18,389 nt of DNA from AC-69 sp046728055 (GTDB lineage: Bacteria > Actinomycetota > UBA4738 > HRBIN12): positions 1 through 18,389 of the forward strand of contig JBKPDU010000129.1 of the NCBI GenBank assembly GCA_046728055.1, read 5' to 3'. The position numbers were made by a program, and so were the translations under genes. Each line of letters starts with the position of its first letter. The stretch's first letter is position 1. The notes under the pieces were generated by a model. It did no database searches. It saw nothing but the letters and a program-made list of their open reading frames with translations, and was not told the origin of the DNA. Shown here piece after piece: positions 7,223 to 14,438 of the stretch.

Positions 7223-7633
7223 TCAGAGGGTGGCGGGCCCCGAGGTCTCCTTGGCCCTGGTCCTGACCACGGATTCCAGGAAGCCGACTCGACCGGCGAT
7301 CAGGGTGGAGGCCATCTTCACCACCACGATGGTCGCCTTGCCAGTTTGGGGGTCGATCGAGAACCCGTCCGCGTCGGGGATCCTGGACCCGGGCGCCTCC
7401 TCCTTCACCAGGTCCACGGCGGCGCGGTACGCCTCGGTCCGGTTCCCCGTCTCCTTGAACACCGTGGCCGCCTTCAGCGCTGCATCCGAAGCGGCGTTCG
7501 TCACCTTGTACTGGGTGAGCCCGATCGATCCGGCGTCGAAGCCTGCCACGAGCACCGCCGCCAGCACCGCCAGCCACAGGATCGTGAGCGTTCTCGTGAC
7601 CCCGCGTTCGTCCCGGATCGTTGGCGTCTTCAT
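7223..7633 (-). CDS. Small TadG-like single-pass membrane protein
   Basis: A 136-residue protein with a short basic N-terminus (RDERG, 7-11), one hydrophobic helix (about 14-36, TLTILWLAVLAAVLVAGFDA) and then TQYKVTNAASDAALKAA (40-56). That layout, RDERG-helix-D-x-G plus a following Asn-Ala-Asp-Ala-Ala-type helix, is the N-terminal pattern of Tad pilus-assembly TadG/TadE-like proteins. The remainder is a small alpha/beta domain with no cysteine. The family assignment is tentative because the similarity rests on this short segment. The ATG at 7633 overlaps the MurJ stop by four bases (ATGA), so it is translationally coupled to MurJ. It sits where mycobacteria have a continuous MurJ-pseudokinase fusion. 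A link to peptidoglycan synthesis is suggested only by position; the exposed domain may be a partner of the neighbouring membrane proteins. Confidence 0.75.
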   Translation of the reverse strand: MKTPTIRDERGVTRTLTILWLAVLAAVLVAGFDAGSIGLTQYKVTNAASDAALKAATVFKETGNRTEAYRAAVDLVKEEAPGSRIPDADGFSIDPQTGKATIVVVKMASTLIAGRVGFLESVVRTRAKETSGPATL

Positions 7634-9279
7634 CTGTGCCACCTCGCCATGAGTTGCCTCCGCACTACATCGACCTCCTCCACCCGGAACATGAGTGCGG
7701 CCGCCACGAAGGCGAGGATCCCGGCCGCCACGGCTCCCAGCACCTGGGCGGCCTGACCGACGAGCGAGCCCGTGCCGATCCATCCCCCGATCGCACTCGA
7801 CACCACCCAGGCCACGCCGGCAGTGATGCCCGCGGCCAGCAACGTCCGGGAGAGTCCGGACAGGATCCGTCTCCCGTCGAGCCCGCCGAGCCGGCGCCGG
7901 ATCAGGGCGAGCAGCGCAATCGACCCAAACGTGTACGCAATGGCGTGCCCGAGCGCCAGGCCGGGCACCCCCAACCCCAGCGCCAGGACGAACAGCAGGT
8001 CGATAAGCACATTCAGCCCGACGGCCGCGATGTTCACCAGCGCCGGCGTCCTGGTGTCCTGCATCGAGTAGTACGCCCGCAGCAGCAGCTGGAACGTGGA
8101 GAACGAGAACAGGCCCAGGGAGAAGAACACGAGGATGCCGGACACCAGGTCGGTGCTCTTCGGACCGGCCACCCCGTGTTCGAGCAGCAGCCGGACGATG
8201 GGGACGGCGAGCGCCAGGTAGCCGAGGGCGGCGGGCACGACGATGACGGCGGTCCACCGGATCCCCCGGGCCAGGAGCTCGCGGAAGGCCTGCCGGTCCC
8301 CGTCCACCCATCGGGACGACATGGCCGGGAGGAGCGCGGTGAACACCGACACGACGAAGATGGCGTGCGGCAGCTGGAACAACATGAACGCCGCGGCGTA
8401 CGCTGTGTAGCCGCCCTTCACCCGAGCCGCGAGGATCAGGACCACCAGGTATCCGAGCTGGTTCGCCACGACGTAGACGACTACCCACTTCGCAAGGTGC
8501 GCGATCCGGACCACGGCCTCGTCCATCCACGCCGACCGCCACCGGAACCGGAACCCGAGACGGCGGAGCGAGGGCCACAGCGCGGCGGTCATCCCCACCA
8601 CACCGAGCGTGGTGCCGACGGCCAGCACCAGCTTCTGTGGTCCCGTGGCCAGGACGGCCTGCTCCTCGTCCGACATCGCCGCAAAGGTGAGGAACGTGGC
8701 GATGACGATGATGTTGTTGAGGATCGGCGCGAACATGGGGACGGCGAAGCGCCGGTGCGCGTTCAGCAGGCCCGTGGCCACCGCGCCGATCCCGTAGAAC
8801 ACGATCTGGGGCATGAACCACCGAAGGAAGAAGGAGGCCAGTTCCTCGACCACGTGCCGCTGGTCGGCCGGTACGCCCACGGTGTACAGGCGGATGATCC
8901 AGGGCGCGAGCGCGATGCCGAGGAGGGAGATGATGGACAAGGAGATGGCTGCGATGCTCAGCACCTTGCGGGCGACGTCCCACGCCGCCTCGCGCCCTCT
9001 GGCCTGCAGCCATTCCACGAAGACCGGGACGAAGACTGAGGTCAGGATCCCTCCCAACGCCAGCTCGTAGATGATGTTCGGCGTGATGTTGGCGATGTTG
9101 TAGGCGTCGGCCAGTCGGGTCTCGGCGATCCCCAGGGCGTAGGCCATCGCCGACAGGCGGAGGAATCCCGTCAGTCGCGAGAGCGCGGTTCCCACCGACA
9201 TCACCGCGGTGTTGCGGACGAACGCGGCCTGTGAGTCCTCGGGCGGGAGGTCGGGGCCTTCCGGCGTATCCGGCGTCAC
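7630..9279 (-). CDS. murJ: Lipid II flippase MurJ (MviN)
   Basis: Polytopic inner-membrane protein of the MOP superfamily that flips lipid-linked peptidoglycan precursor across the membrane. About 549 residues with some 14 hydrophobic segments; family marks are NTAVMSVGTALSRLTGFLR and ALGIAETRLADAYNIANITP near the N-terminus, YELALGGILTSVFVPVFVEW, PILNNIIVIA, and LLLRAYYSMQDTRTPALVNI later. It ends shortly after the last helix (VVRRQLMARWHR), so unlike mycobacterial MviN it carries no kinase domain. I prefer the GTG at 9279 because it overlaps the DUF6049 stop as GTGA, the junction style used across this operon. A GTG at 9312 would add 11 residues and is possible, with AGGAG lying between the two. 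The TadG-like gene overlaps its 3' end. Assignment is very secure. Confidence 0.95.
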   Translation of the reverse strand: MTPDTPEGPDLPPEDSQAAFVRNTAVMSVGTALSRLTGFLRLSAMAYALGIAETRLADAYNIANITPNIIYELALGGILTSVFVPVFVEWLQARGREAAWDVARKVLSIAAISLSIISLLGIALAPWIIRLYTVGVPADQRHVVEELASFFLRWFMPQIVFYGIGAVATGLLNAHRRFAVPMFAPILNNIIVIATFLTFAAMSDEEQAVLATGPQKLVLAVGTTLGVVGMTAALWPSLRRLGFRFRWRSAWMDEAVVRIAHLAKWVVVYVVANQLGYLVVLILAARVKGGYTAYAAAFMLFQLPHAIFVVSVFTALLPAMSSRWVDGDRQAFRELLARGIRWTAVIVVPAALGYLALAVPIVRLLLEHGVAGPKSTDLVSGILVFFSLGLFSFSTFQLLLRAYYSMQDTRTPALVNIAAVGLNVLIDLLFVLALGLGVPGLALGHAIAYTFGSIALLALIRRRLGGLDGRRILSGLSRTLLAAGITAGVAWVVSSAIGGWIGTGSLVGQAAQVLGAVAAGILAFVAAALMFRVEEVDVVRRQLMARWHR

Positions 9280-11309
9280 GAGGTCCGACGTGGGACGAAT
9301 CTCCTGGCCCACACCACCAGCGCCAGCAGCGCCGCACCGATCGTGATGAACAGCGCGATCCGGTTGTAGGCGGTGGATCGGACGATCAGGGTGTCGCTGT
9401 TGATGACCCGTCCCGTTGGCGAGGTCACCTCCACGTTAACGGGGTATCGTCCGCTCGTGTTCAGCCGAACGTCGAAGTTCACCGTCTGGGTGGAGTCGGC
9501 CTTGAGGACCATGGAGGACTGAGGCGAACCGTCGAGGTGCGGCGAGACCAGCCGTACGGACACACGCAGCGGCTCTGGATTGTCGTTCGTCACCCGGATG
9601 GGGATCCCGGTGCCGGAGCTCGACGTGAGCGTGATCTGCTGGCCGGGATCAGGCCGAACCGCGTCGAAGACCGATTCGATCTCCTCGCGCGCCGAGAGGA
9701 CGAATGAGAGTCCGATGGACTGGTCATCCAGGAACTGTCCCGATTCGGCCAGCAGGAGCATGGTGTCGAGCCGGTCCGGCCGAGCGCTCTCGTTGACCTG
9801 CATCCTGCGATAGGCGTCGATCCGCCTGCGGGTCTCCTTGATGAGGTCGACGTACGTGGGGGAAAAGGTCAGGGGGAGGGTGTCGGCGAGCTTGCCCTCG
9901 GAGTTGGGCGGGAAGGCGTCGGACATCGCGGAGGCCTTGGACTTCCGGAGCCACGGCGCGCTCGACACTCCCCGCACCAGCTGGCCGAAGAACGCGCCCG
10001 GCGGATCGAATTCCTCGGAGAACGTGACGGCGATGCCCCGATCGACCCCAGGCTGTTCGAGCCAGATGGCCGCGAGCTCGCCCAGGACGGCCTGCGCCGC
10101 TCGGACTGGATCCTCCGTGACCAGCTCGGAGCTCAGCATCGCTCCGACGTTCGGATCGGAGACGATCGCGGTCATCGGTTCTGAGGAGGTGCGAAGGGAC
10201 GTCATCGGCGGGGGGGCGAATCCGAGTGGCTGGCTCTCGGGCGGCACGCTCGTCGGATCGACGATCAGCACCCGAACGCCGTCCGCGGCGATGTGGTCCA
10301 AACTCGCGGGGTCGAGGGCCGAGCCCGGTGGGCGCAGGAGGCCCGGATCGGGCCGCCGACCCAGGATCGTCTCCACGCTGTCCCTGCCGCGCTGGATCTG
10401 CTCGCCGAGGTCCGACGACAGCCCGCCGGAAGTGAGGGACGGAAGGTTGGGCACGGCGAACGGGAGAGCCGACAGCTCGACCTCGGGCGCGGCGACGACC
10501 TGCCGCAGGTCGGCGATGGCCATGGCCGCGGCGGCAGCACCTCCCGAGCCCTCTTTGACCTGCCGCCGCTCGCCCTCGTCGATCACCGTGTAGCCGGCAC
10601 GCATCCGGGCCAGGTCGGCGAGGAGCACCGGCGAGACCACGACGTGGACCGGTGTCTGGGTCGGGTCCTCCGTCATGGCCAGCAGGGCCCGGATCGCTCC
10701 GGCCAGTCGTCCTCCCCGCGCGAGGTCACGCTCCAGCGAGGTGGACGTGAAGACGCCGTTGGCGTCGAACGACACCTGCTCGTGCAGGACGAAGGTCCAG
10801 ACCAGCCGGAGCGGCGTCTGAGGTCGCCGAACCAGGAAGATGACCGGGGTCCGCAAGGCCGCCAGCGAAGTGAACCCGGTCCGGAGATCGACCTTGAGCG
10901 GGTAGATCAGCGAATCGATCGTGCTGATCCCCCCGGACTCGAGCGTCGGACGTATGGTGAACACCCTGGATCCACCGGGCTCGATCGACCCTTCCTGAAC
11001 GATGGTGTCCCCTCCGATGACCGGGCTCCCCGGGTCATTGGTCAGCGACTCCTCGAAGCCGGTGCGGGTGGACACCGGACCCCACAGCGTCCATCCGATG
11101 GACAGGTCGGACAGGGGCGTGTCGCTCAGGTTCTCCGCCCTGACCTTGACCTCTAGCGTTCGCTCCTTCGTCGAGTTCCATGGGGTCTGTGAGACCAACG
11201 TCAGCCGGGCGACCGGTTCCTGCGAGACGGCTTGCGGGGAAGGGAACAGCAAGAGCGCGAAGACGACGAGGAGGAGCCCGGCAAAGCGGCGCATGGTCGG
11301 CGGGGCCAT
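9276..11309 (-). CDS. DUF6049-type secreted, membrane-anchored protein (Rv3909-like)
   Basis: A 677-residue exported protein: signal peptide (about 6-29, RRFAGLLLVVFALLL then AVSQ), a large outside region, one C-terminal transmembrane helix (649-668) and a short basic tail (RRFVPRRTS). The outside part looks like an N-terminal beta domain (33-160, with ENLSDTPLSDLSIGWTLWGP), a central alpha/beta region (165-450) and a C-terminal beta-sandwich (about 555-645, GIPIRVTNDNPEPLRVSVRL). The central region has DPGLLRPPGSALDPASLDHI (321-340) followed by GVRVLIVD, which resembles the RPP and G-x-x-x-I pattern of polysaccharide deacetylase barrels; activity is unproven. Position between Nudix and MurJ matches Rv3909 in M. 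tuberculosis. The ATG at 11309 is one base after the TauE stop; an ATG at 11294 is an alternative. Function unknown, probably envelope-related. Confidence 0.85.
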   Translation of the reverse strand: MAPPTMRRFAGLLLVVFALLLFPSPQAVSQEPVARLTLVSQTPWNSTKERTLEVKVRAENLSDTPLSDLSIGWTLWGPVSTRTGFEESLTNDPGSPVIGGDTIVQEGSIEPGGSRVFTIRPTLESGGISTIDSLIYPLKVDLRTGFTSLAALRTPVIFLVRRPQTPLRLVWTFVLHEQVSFDANGVFTSTSLERDLARGGRLAGAIRALLAMTEDPTQTPVHVVVSPVLLADLARMRAGYTVIDEGERRQVKEGSGGAAAAAMAIADLRQVVAAPEVELSALPFAVPNLPSLTSGGLSSDLGEQIQRGRDSVETILGRRPDPGLLRPPGSALDPASLDHIAADGVRVLIVDPTSVPPESQPLGFAPPPMTSLRTSSEPMTAIVSDPNVGAMLSSELVTEDPVRAAQAVLGELAAIWLEQPGVDRGIAVTFSEEFDPPGAFFGQLVRGVSSAPWLRKSKASAMSDAFPPNSEGKLADTLPLTFSPTYVDLIKETRRRIDAYRRMQVNESARPDRLDTMLLLAESGQFLDDQSIGLSFVLSAREEIESVFDAVRPDPGQQITLTSSSGTGIPIRVTNDNPEPLRVSVRLVSPHLDGSPQSSMVLKADSTQTVNFDVRLNTSGRYPVNVEVTSPTGRVINSDTLIVRSTAYNRIALFITIGAALLALVVWARRFVPRRTS

Positions 11310-11310
11310 C

Positions 11311-12087
11311 CTATCGGGGGCCCCGCACCAGGGAGGCGAACTCCCGGACCCCGTAGAGGACCGAGATGACCACCAGGAACGTGCCCACCGCCAACCGAAG
11401 CGTCCGTTCTCGCGCCCCCAGGGCGATCGTCGCTCCGACCCATGCCCCCGGGATGACGCCCACCGAGAGGACCAGGAAGATCGACCAGTCGATGTGCCCC
11501 AGGGCGGCGTGCACGATCGTGCCGGGGACGACGAGGGCGGAGATCGTCGCCAACGAGGTTCCGAGCGCTCGCTTGAGCGGCATGCCGATGAGCGCCGTGA
11601 GCGCGGGGACCAGGATGACCCCGCCGCCGATGCCGAGCAGGCCGGAGACGAACCCCGCGGCCAGCCCGATGGCCGCGTACTTCCACCCCGGCGTCCTTCC
11701 CAACTTCCACGGGACCCGTGGTCGGCGTCCCCGGATCACCCCCACCCCCGTCCAGCCGATGAGGACCGACGTGATGACCAGCAGCAGGTGCGCATCCACC
11801 ACGTCGGTCAGAGCCGCCCCCGCGATCGCCCCGACGACCCCCGGCCCGACCGCCCACCGGAAGGCCCGGAAGCTCACCTCGCCGGCCCTTCCGTACGTGA
11901 TGACCCCCACCACCGACGTGGGAAAGATCACCGGAAGGGGTGTCGCGATGGCCTGGATGGCCGTCCCACCCAGCAGGACGTCGACCGCCGGTGTGGTCAC
12001 GGTCCCCCCACCCACGCCGAACAGTCCCGACCCCACGCCGGCCACGAACCCCACGAGGACGCCGACGATCACCTGGAGCGGTGTCAT
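11311..12087 (-). CDS. TauE/SafE (DUF81) family membrane permease
   Basis: A 258-residue polytopic membrane protein of the TauE/SafE family, whose members carry sulfite, sulfoacetate, taurine or related anions outward or inward. The internal repeat typical of the family is plain: GLFGVGGGTVTTPAV (21-35) in the first half and GLLGIGGGVILVPAL (149-163) in the second. About seven to eight hydrophobic segments can be counted. Substrate cannot be told from sequence. The ATG at 12087 overlaps the Nudix stop (ATGA); a longer frame to 12171 would add residues that merely shadow the Nudix gene. DUF6049 begins one base after its TAG stop, so all are likely one transcript. This gene is not part of the corresponding M. 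tuberculosis block and looks like an insertion into it. No sulfur-metabolism genes are nearby. Confidence 0.9.
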   Translation of the reverse strand: MTPLQVIVGVLVGFVAGVGSGLFGVGGGTVTTPAVDVLLGGTAIQAIATPLPVIFPTSVVGVITYGRAGEVSFRAFRWAVGPGVVGAIAGAALTDVVDAHLLLVITSVLIGWTGVGVIRGRRPRVPWKLGRTPGWKYAAIGLAAGFVSGLLGIGGGVILVPALTALIGMPLKRALGTSLATISALVVPGTIVHAALGHIDWSIFLVLSVGVIPGAWVGATIALGARERTLRLAVGTFLVVISVLYGVREFASLVRGPR

Positions 12088-12509
12088 GCGAGGCGTTCGG
12101 CGGCACGGTGCAACACGTCGCGCTCTCCCTTGTACTTCGCGCGACGGAGGGCGACCGAGAGCGGAAACCATCGCACGTCCTCCATCTCGTGGTCGTGCTG
12201 CGAGGTGTCACCGCCCGTCCCGCGCATCAGGAAGAAGTGGACGGCCTTGCGGATGCGAACGCCCTCCCAGACGTAGAAGTAGTTGATGTCTCCCAATGAG
12301 GCCTCGACCTCGGCCTCGACGCCCGTCTCCTCCCGGACCTCACGGACTGCAGTCTCAGCCGGGCTCTCGACCGGTTCGACCAGGCCCTTGGGCAGGCCCC
12401 ACGCCAGATCGCCTCGTCGGGTCCGTCGGGCCGCAAGGACGATCTCGACGCTCTCGTCCGAACGACGGTAGACCACCCCGCCTGCGGAGACCTCGCTTCG
12501 AGTTCTCAC
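12084..12509 (-). CDS. Nudix hydrolase (MutT4-position homolog)
   Basis: Nudix-family hydrolase of nucleoside diphosphate-X compounds, 141 residues, a single Nudix domain. The box is complete at residues 42-64: G42, E48, R56, E57, E60, E61, G63, with the sequence GLVEPVESPAETAVREVREE then TGV. Flanking features are AWGLPKG before the box and VHFFLMRG later. It begins with GTG at 12509 and is the first gene of the long minus-strand operon, overlapping the TauE-type gene by ATGA. Position opposite the CCA/poly(A) polymerase and upstream of DUF6049-MurJ matches MutT4 (Rv3908), but this protein is much shorter than MutT4, lacking extra N-terminal sequence. Substrate is unknown; the ending (EDVRWFPLSVALRRAKYKGE) is common in ADP-ribose or dinucleoside polyphosphate type Nudix enzymes, which is only suggestive. 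Confidence 0.92.
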   Translation of the reverse strand: MRTRSEVSAGGVVYRRSDESVEIVLAARRTRRGDLAWGLPKGLVEPVESPAETAVREVREETGVEAEVEASLGDINYFYVWEGVRIRKAVHFFLMRGTGGDTSQHDHEMEDVRWFPLSVALRRAKYKGERDVLHRAAERLA

Positions 12510-12530
12510 CGCCGGCCCCGCCGAGGACCC

Positions 12531-12536
12531 AACCTA
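12531..12536 (-). promoter_or_regulatory. Putative -10 box TAGGTT for the Nudix-to-anti-sigma operon
   Basis: On the minus strand TAGGTT (TANNNT) lies 21 bases before the GTG at 12509, which would give a short leader of roughly 14 bases. It overlaps by two bases the plus-strand TATACT box of the divergent DedA gene. No convincing -35 is visible. Low confidence. Confidence 0.25.
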
Positions 12537-12540
12537 TACT
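12535..12540 (+). promoter_or_regulatory. Putative -10 box TATACT for dedA-pilT
   Basis: TATACT is one base from the consensus TATAAT and lies eight bases before the GTG at 12549, placing the expected transcription start at or near the first base of the start codon. Upstream DNA has no TTGACA-like element. Confidence 0.5.
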
Positions 12541-12548
12541 TGCCCCCC

Positions 12549-13319
12549 GTGGTCGATCGCATCATCGAATTCCTGCGTCCCTACCTCTCCGCACCATGGG
12601 GATACCTCATCGTGGGTGCGGCCACGTTCCTCGAGAACTCGGTGGGGGCGGGGGTCATCGTTCCCGGCGAGACCCTCGTCATCATCGGCGGATTCTATGC
12701 GCGGCTCGGCGAGCTCTCGCTTGCGTGGGTCGCCGTCGCGGCGTGCGTCGGTGCAGTTCTCGGGGACAACGTCGGCTACCTGATCGGACGGCGATTCGGG
12801 CGCGGGTTCCTGGTGCGCCACGGGCACAGGCTGTTCATCACGCCCGAGCGCTTGCAGCGAGCGGATGAGTATTACCGGACCCACGGAGGAAAGACCGTGT
12901 TCCTCGGCCGATTCGCCCCGTTCGTGCGGAGCCTGGGGTTCTTCCTGGCCGGGGTGGCGCACATGCGGTGGCGGCGATTCCTGCTGTACGACGCCGCCGG
13001 CGCGGTGGTGTGGGGGATCGGGAACGCAGTCCTCGGGTACCTCATCGGCGCCACATATGAGCGGTGGCAGGGCTACGTGACGCCGGTCGGATTCGGCATC
13101 CTGCTGCTCCTGATCCTCTTCATCCTGTGGAAAAGGCGGAGGGAGCGCCTCCGGGAAGTCAGGGCCAAGACCGGCGCGCAGGACGGCCAGGCCGGACTCG
13201 ATTCGGCCGTGCGCGGGGCGTCCGAACCCGATTCGGCCGAGCGCGGGGAGTCCGACCAGGCGACGGTGCCCGCCCCGGACGCCGACCTCAAGATGGAGGG
13301 GAGGCCCGCCGACGACTGA
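12549..13319 (+). CDS. DedA-family (VTT domain) membrane protein
   Basis: Polytopic inner-membrane protein of the DedA superfamily; members are implicated in undecaprenyl-phosphate or phospholipid translocation and in membrane homeostasis. The 256-residue protein has the family marks in order: ATFLENSVGAGVIVPGETLV (about 24-43), GAVLGDNVGYLIGRRFGRGF, TVFLGRFAPFVRSLGFFLAG followed by VAHMRWRRFLLYD, and a terminal helix (GFGILLLLILFILWKRRRER). A charged cytoplasmic tail of about 60 residues follows, containing two copies of a ten-residue unit DSA(V/E)RG(A/E)S(E/D)x. The GTG at 12549 is chosen because TATACT lies eight bases upstream; TTG at 12540 overlaps that box. PilT starts six bases after its stop, so the two are probably one transcript. 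If it recycles undecaprenyl phosphate it would complement MurJ next door, which is inference. Confidence 0.9.
   Translation: MVDRIIEFLRPYLSAPWGYLIVGAATFLENSVGAGVIVPGETLVIIGGFYARLGELSLAWVAVAACVGAVLGDNVGYLIGRRFGRGFLVRHGHRLFITPERLQRADEYYRTHGGKTVFLGRFAPFVRSLGFFLAGVAHMRWRRFLLYDAAGAVVWGIGNAVLGYLIGATYERWQGYVTPVGFGILLLLILFILWKRRRERLREVRAKTGAQDGQAGLDSAVRGASEPDSAERGESDQATVPAPDADLKMEGRPADD
13200..13259 (+). repeat. Two tandem 30-base units in the dedA 3' end
   Basis: Units at 13200-13229 and 13230-13259 agree at about 25 of 30 positions (both begin GATTCGGCCG and contain GCGCGGGG). Being a multiple of three, the duplication keeps the frame and encodes a repeated ten-residue acidic unit in the DedA C-terminal tail. 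Probably a recent in-frame duplication. Confidence 0.75.
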
Positions 13320-13325
13320 TTGGGG

Positions 13326-14414
13326 ATGGACATCGCCGAGCTGCTTCGCTACGCCGTGGAGATGGGGGCGAGCGACCTTCACCTCAAGGCCGGCCAAGTG
13401 CCGTTCATCCGGGTGGATGGCGCGCTCCGACCGACCAGCTTCGAGGCGCTGACGCCCATCGAGAGCCAGACGTTCGCAGCGCAGCTGATGCCCGACCACA
13501 AGATGCGAGAGTTCGCCGCCTCGAGCGAAGCGGACTTCGGCTACACGATGCCCGGCGTGGGCCGGTTCCGGGTGAACTCGTTCCGCCAGCGGGGCAACGT
13601 GGGCCTGGCCATCCGGCGGGTCCGTGCCGAGGTGCCGACGTTCGAGGAGCTGCTCCTCCCGCCGGTGATGAAGGACCTTTCGGAGTCGAGCCGTGGTCTC
13701 ATCCTGCTGACCGGTCCGACGGGGACGGGCAAGACCACCACGATCGCCGCGGTCATCGGCTACATCAACCGGACCCGCCGCGCGCACATCGTGACCATCG
13801 AGGACCCCATCGAGGTGGTCCACGAGGACGACCTGTCGATCATCCAACAGCGCGAGATCGGGCTCGACACCCAGTCGTACGCGAGCGCGCTTCGGCACGT
13901 CATCCGCCAGGACCCGGACGTGGTGTTCATCGGCGAGATCCGCGATCCGGATTCGGCGCTGTCCGCGATCCAGGCCGCGGAAACCGGGCATCTGGTCATC
14001 TCCACGATGCACACGATCGACGCCACCGAGACGATCAATCGGCTCCTAGACCTGTTCCCCCCACAACAGCAACGGGAGGTGCGCACCTCGTTCGCCGGTG
14101 CGCTCCGTGGCATCGTGTCGCAACGTCTCGTCCCTCGGGCCGACGGGAAGGGACGGGTTCCCGCCGTCGAGGTCCTGATCGCCACGGGCCGCGTCTACGA
14201 CCGAGTCGTCGACCCGGACTCCACGGTCGAGATCCGCGACGTCATCGCCGAGGGCACCTATTACGGGATGCAGACCTTCGATCAGGCCCTGGTGAAGATG
14301 GTTAAGGACGGCCTCGTCACCGAAGACGACGGACGCAGGGCCTCGACCGCCCCGCACGACTTCAACCTGGCGCTCCGCGGCGTGATGACCCGGGGGACCC
14401 CCCAGCTCATCTAA
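13326..14414 (+). CDS. pilT: PilT-type type IV pilus retraction ATPase
   Basis: Hexameric secretion-superfamily ATPase that powers pilus retraction, cytoplasmic. The 362-residue length and motif order are those of PilT: N-terminal SDLHLKAGQVPFIRVDGALR (16-35), AIRRVRAEVPTFEEL (95-109, the AIRNLVxE position), Walker A GPTGTGKTTT (130-139), Asp box VTIEDPIEVVHE (156-167), QREIGLDT, Walker B DPDVVFIGEIRDPDS (196-210), His box GHLVISTMHT (221-230) and late YYGMQTFDQAL (312-322). The C-terminal tail is slightly longer than minimal PilT. The ATG at 13326 is preferred over TTG at 13320, six bases after the DedA stop. No pilin, PilB, PilC or PilQ gene is in the window, so it is either a remote member of a pilus system or serves another motor role. 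Family assignment is secure; PilT versus a close PilU-like paralog is less so. Confidence 0.92.
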   Translation: MDIAELLRYAVEMGASDLHLKAGQVPFIRVDGALRPTSFEALTPIESQTFAAQLMPDHKMREFAASSEADFGYTMPGVGRFRVNSFRQRGNVGLAIRRVRAEVPTFEELLLPPVMKDLSESSRGLILLTGPTGTGKTTTIAAVIGYINRTRRAHIVTIEDPIEVVHEDDLSIIQQREIGLDTQSYASALRHVIRQDPDVVFIGEIRDPDSALSAIQAAETGHLVISTMHTIDATETINRLLDLFPPQQQREVRTSFAGALRGIVSQRLVPRADGKGRVPAVEVLIATGRVYDRVVDPDSTVEIRDVIAEGTYYGMQTFDQALVKMVKDGLVTEDDGRRASTAPHDFNLALRGVMTRGTPQLI

Positions 14415-14438
14415 CTGCGGCCACACACCCGGGCGGTA

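Noticed and set aside
7621..9039. Long plus-strand open frame (472 codons) antisense to murJ
   Set aside because: Composition is charged and His/Arg/Asp-rich, as expected from antisense of a membrane protein; MurJ is unmistakable on the other strand.
7634..9337. Upstream extension of the TadG-like frame through murJ
   Set aside because: The extra residues are an out-of-frame shadow of murJ; the ATG at 7633 with ATGA overlap is the sensible start.
12534..14012. Long minus-strand open frame (492 codons) antisense to dedA and pilT
   Set aside because: DedA and PilT have full family motifs on the plus strand; the antisense frame has no recognisable domain and biased composition.
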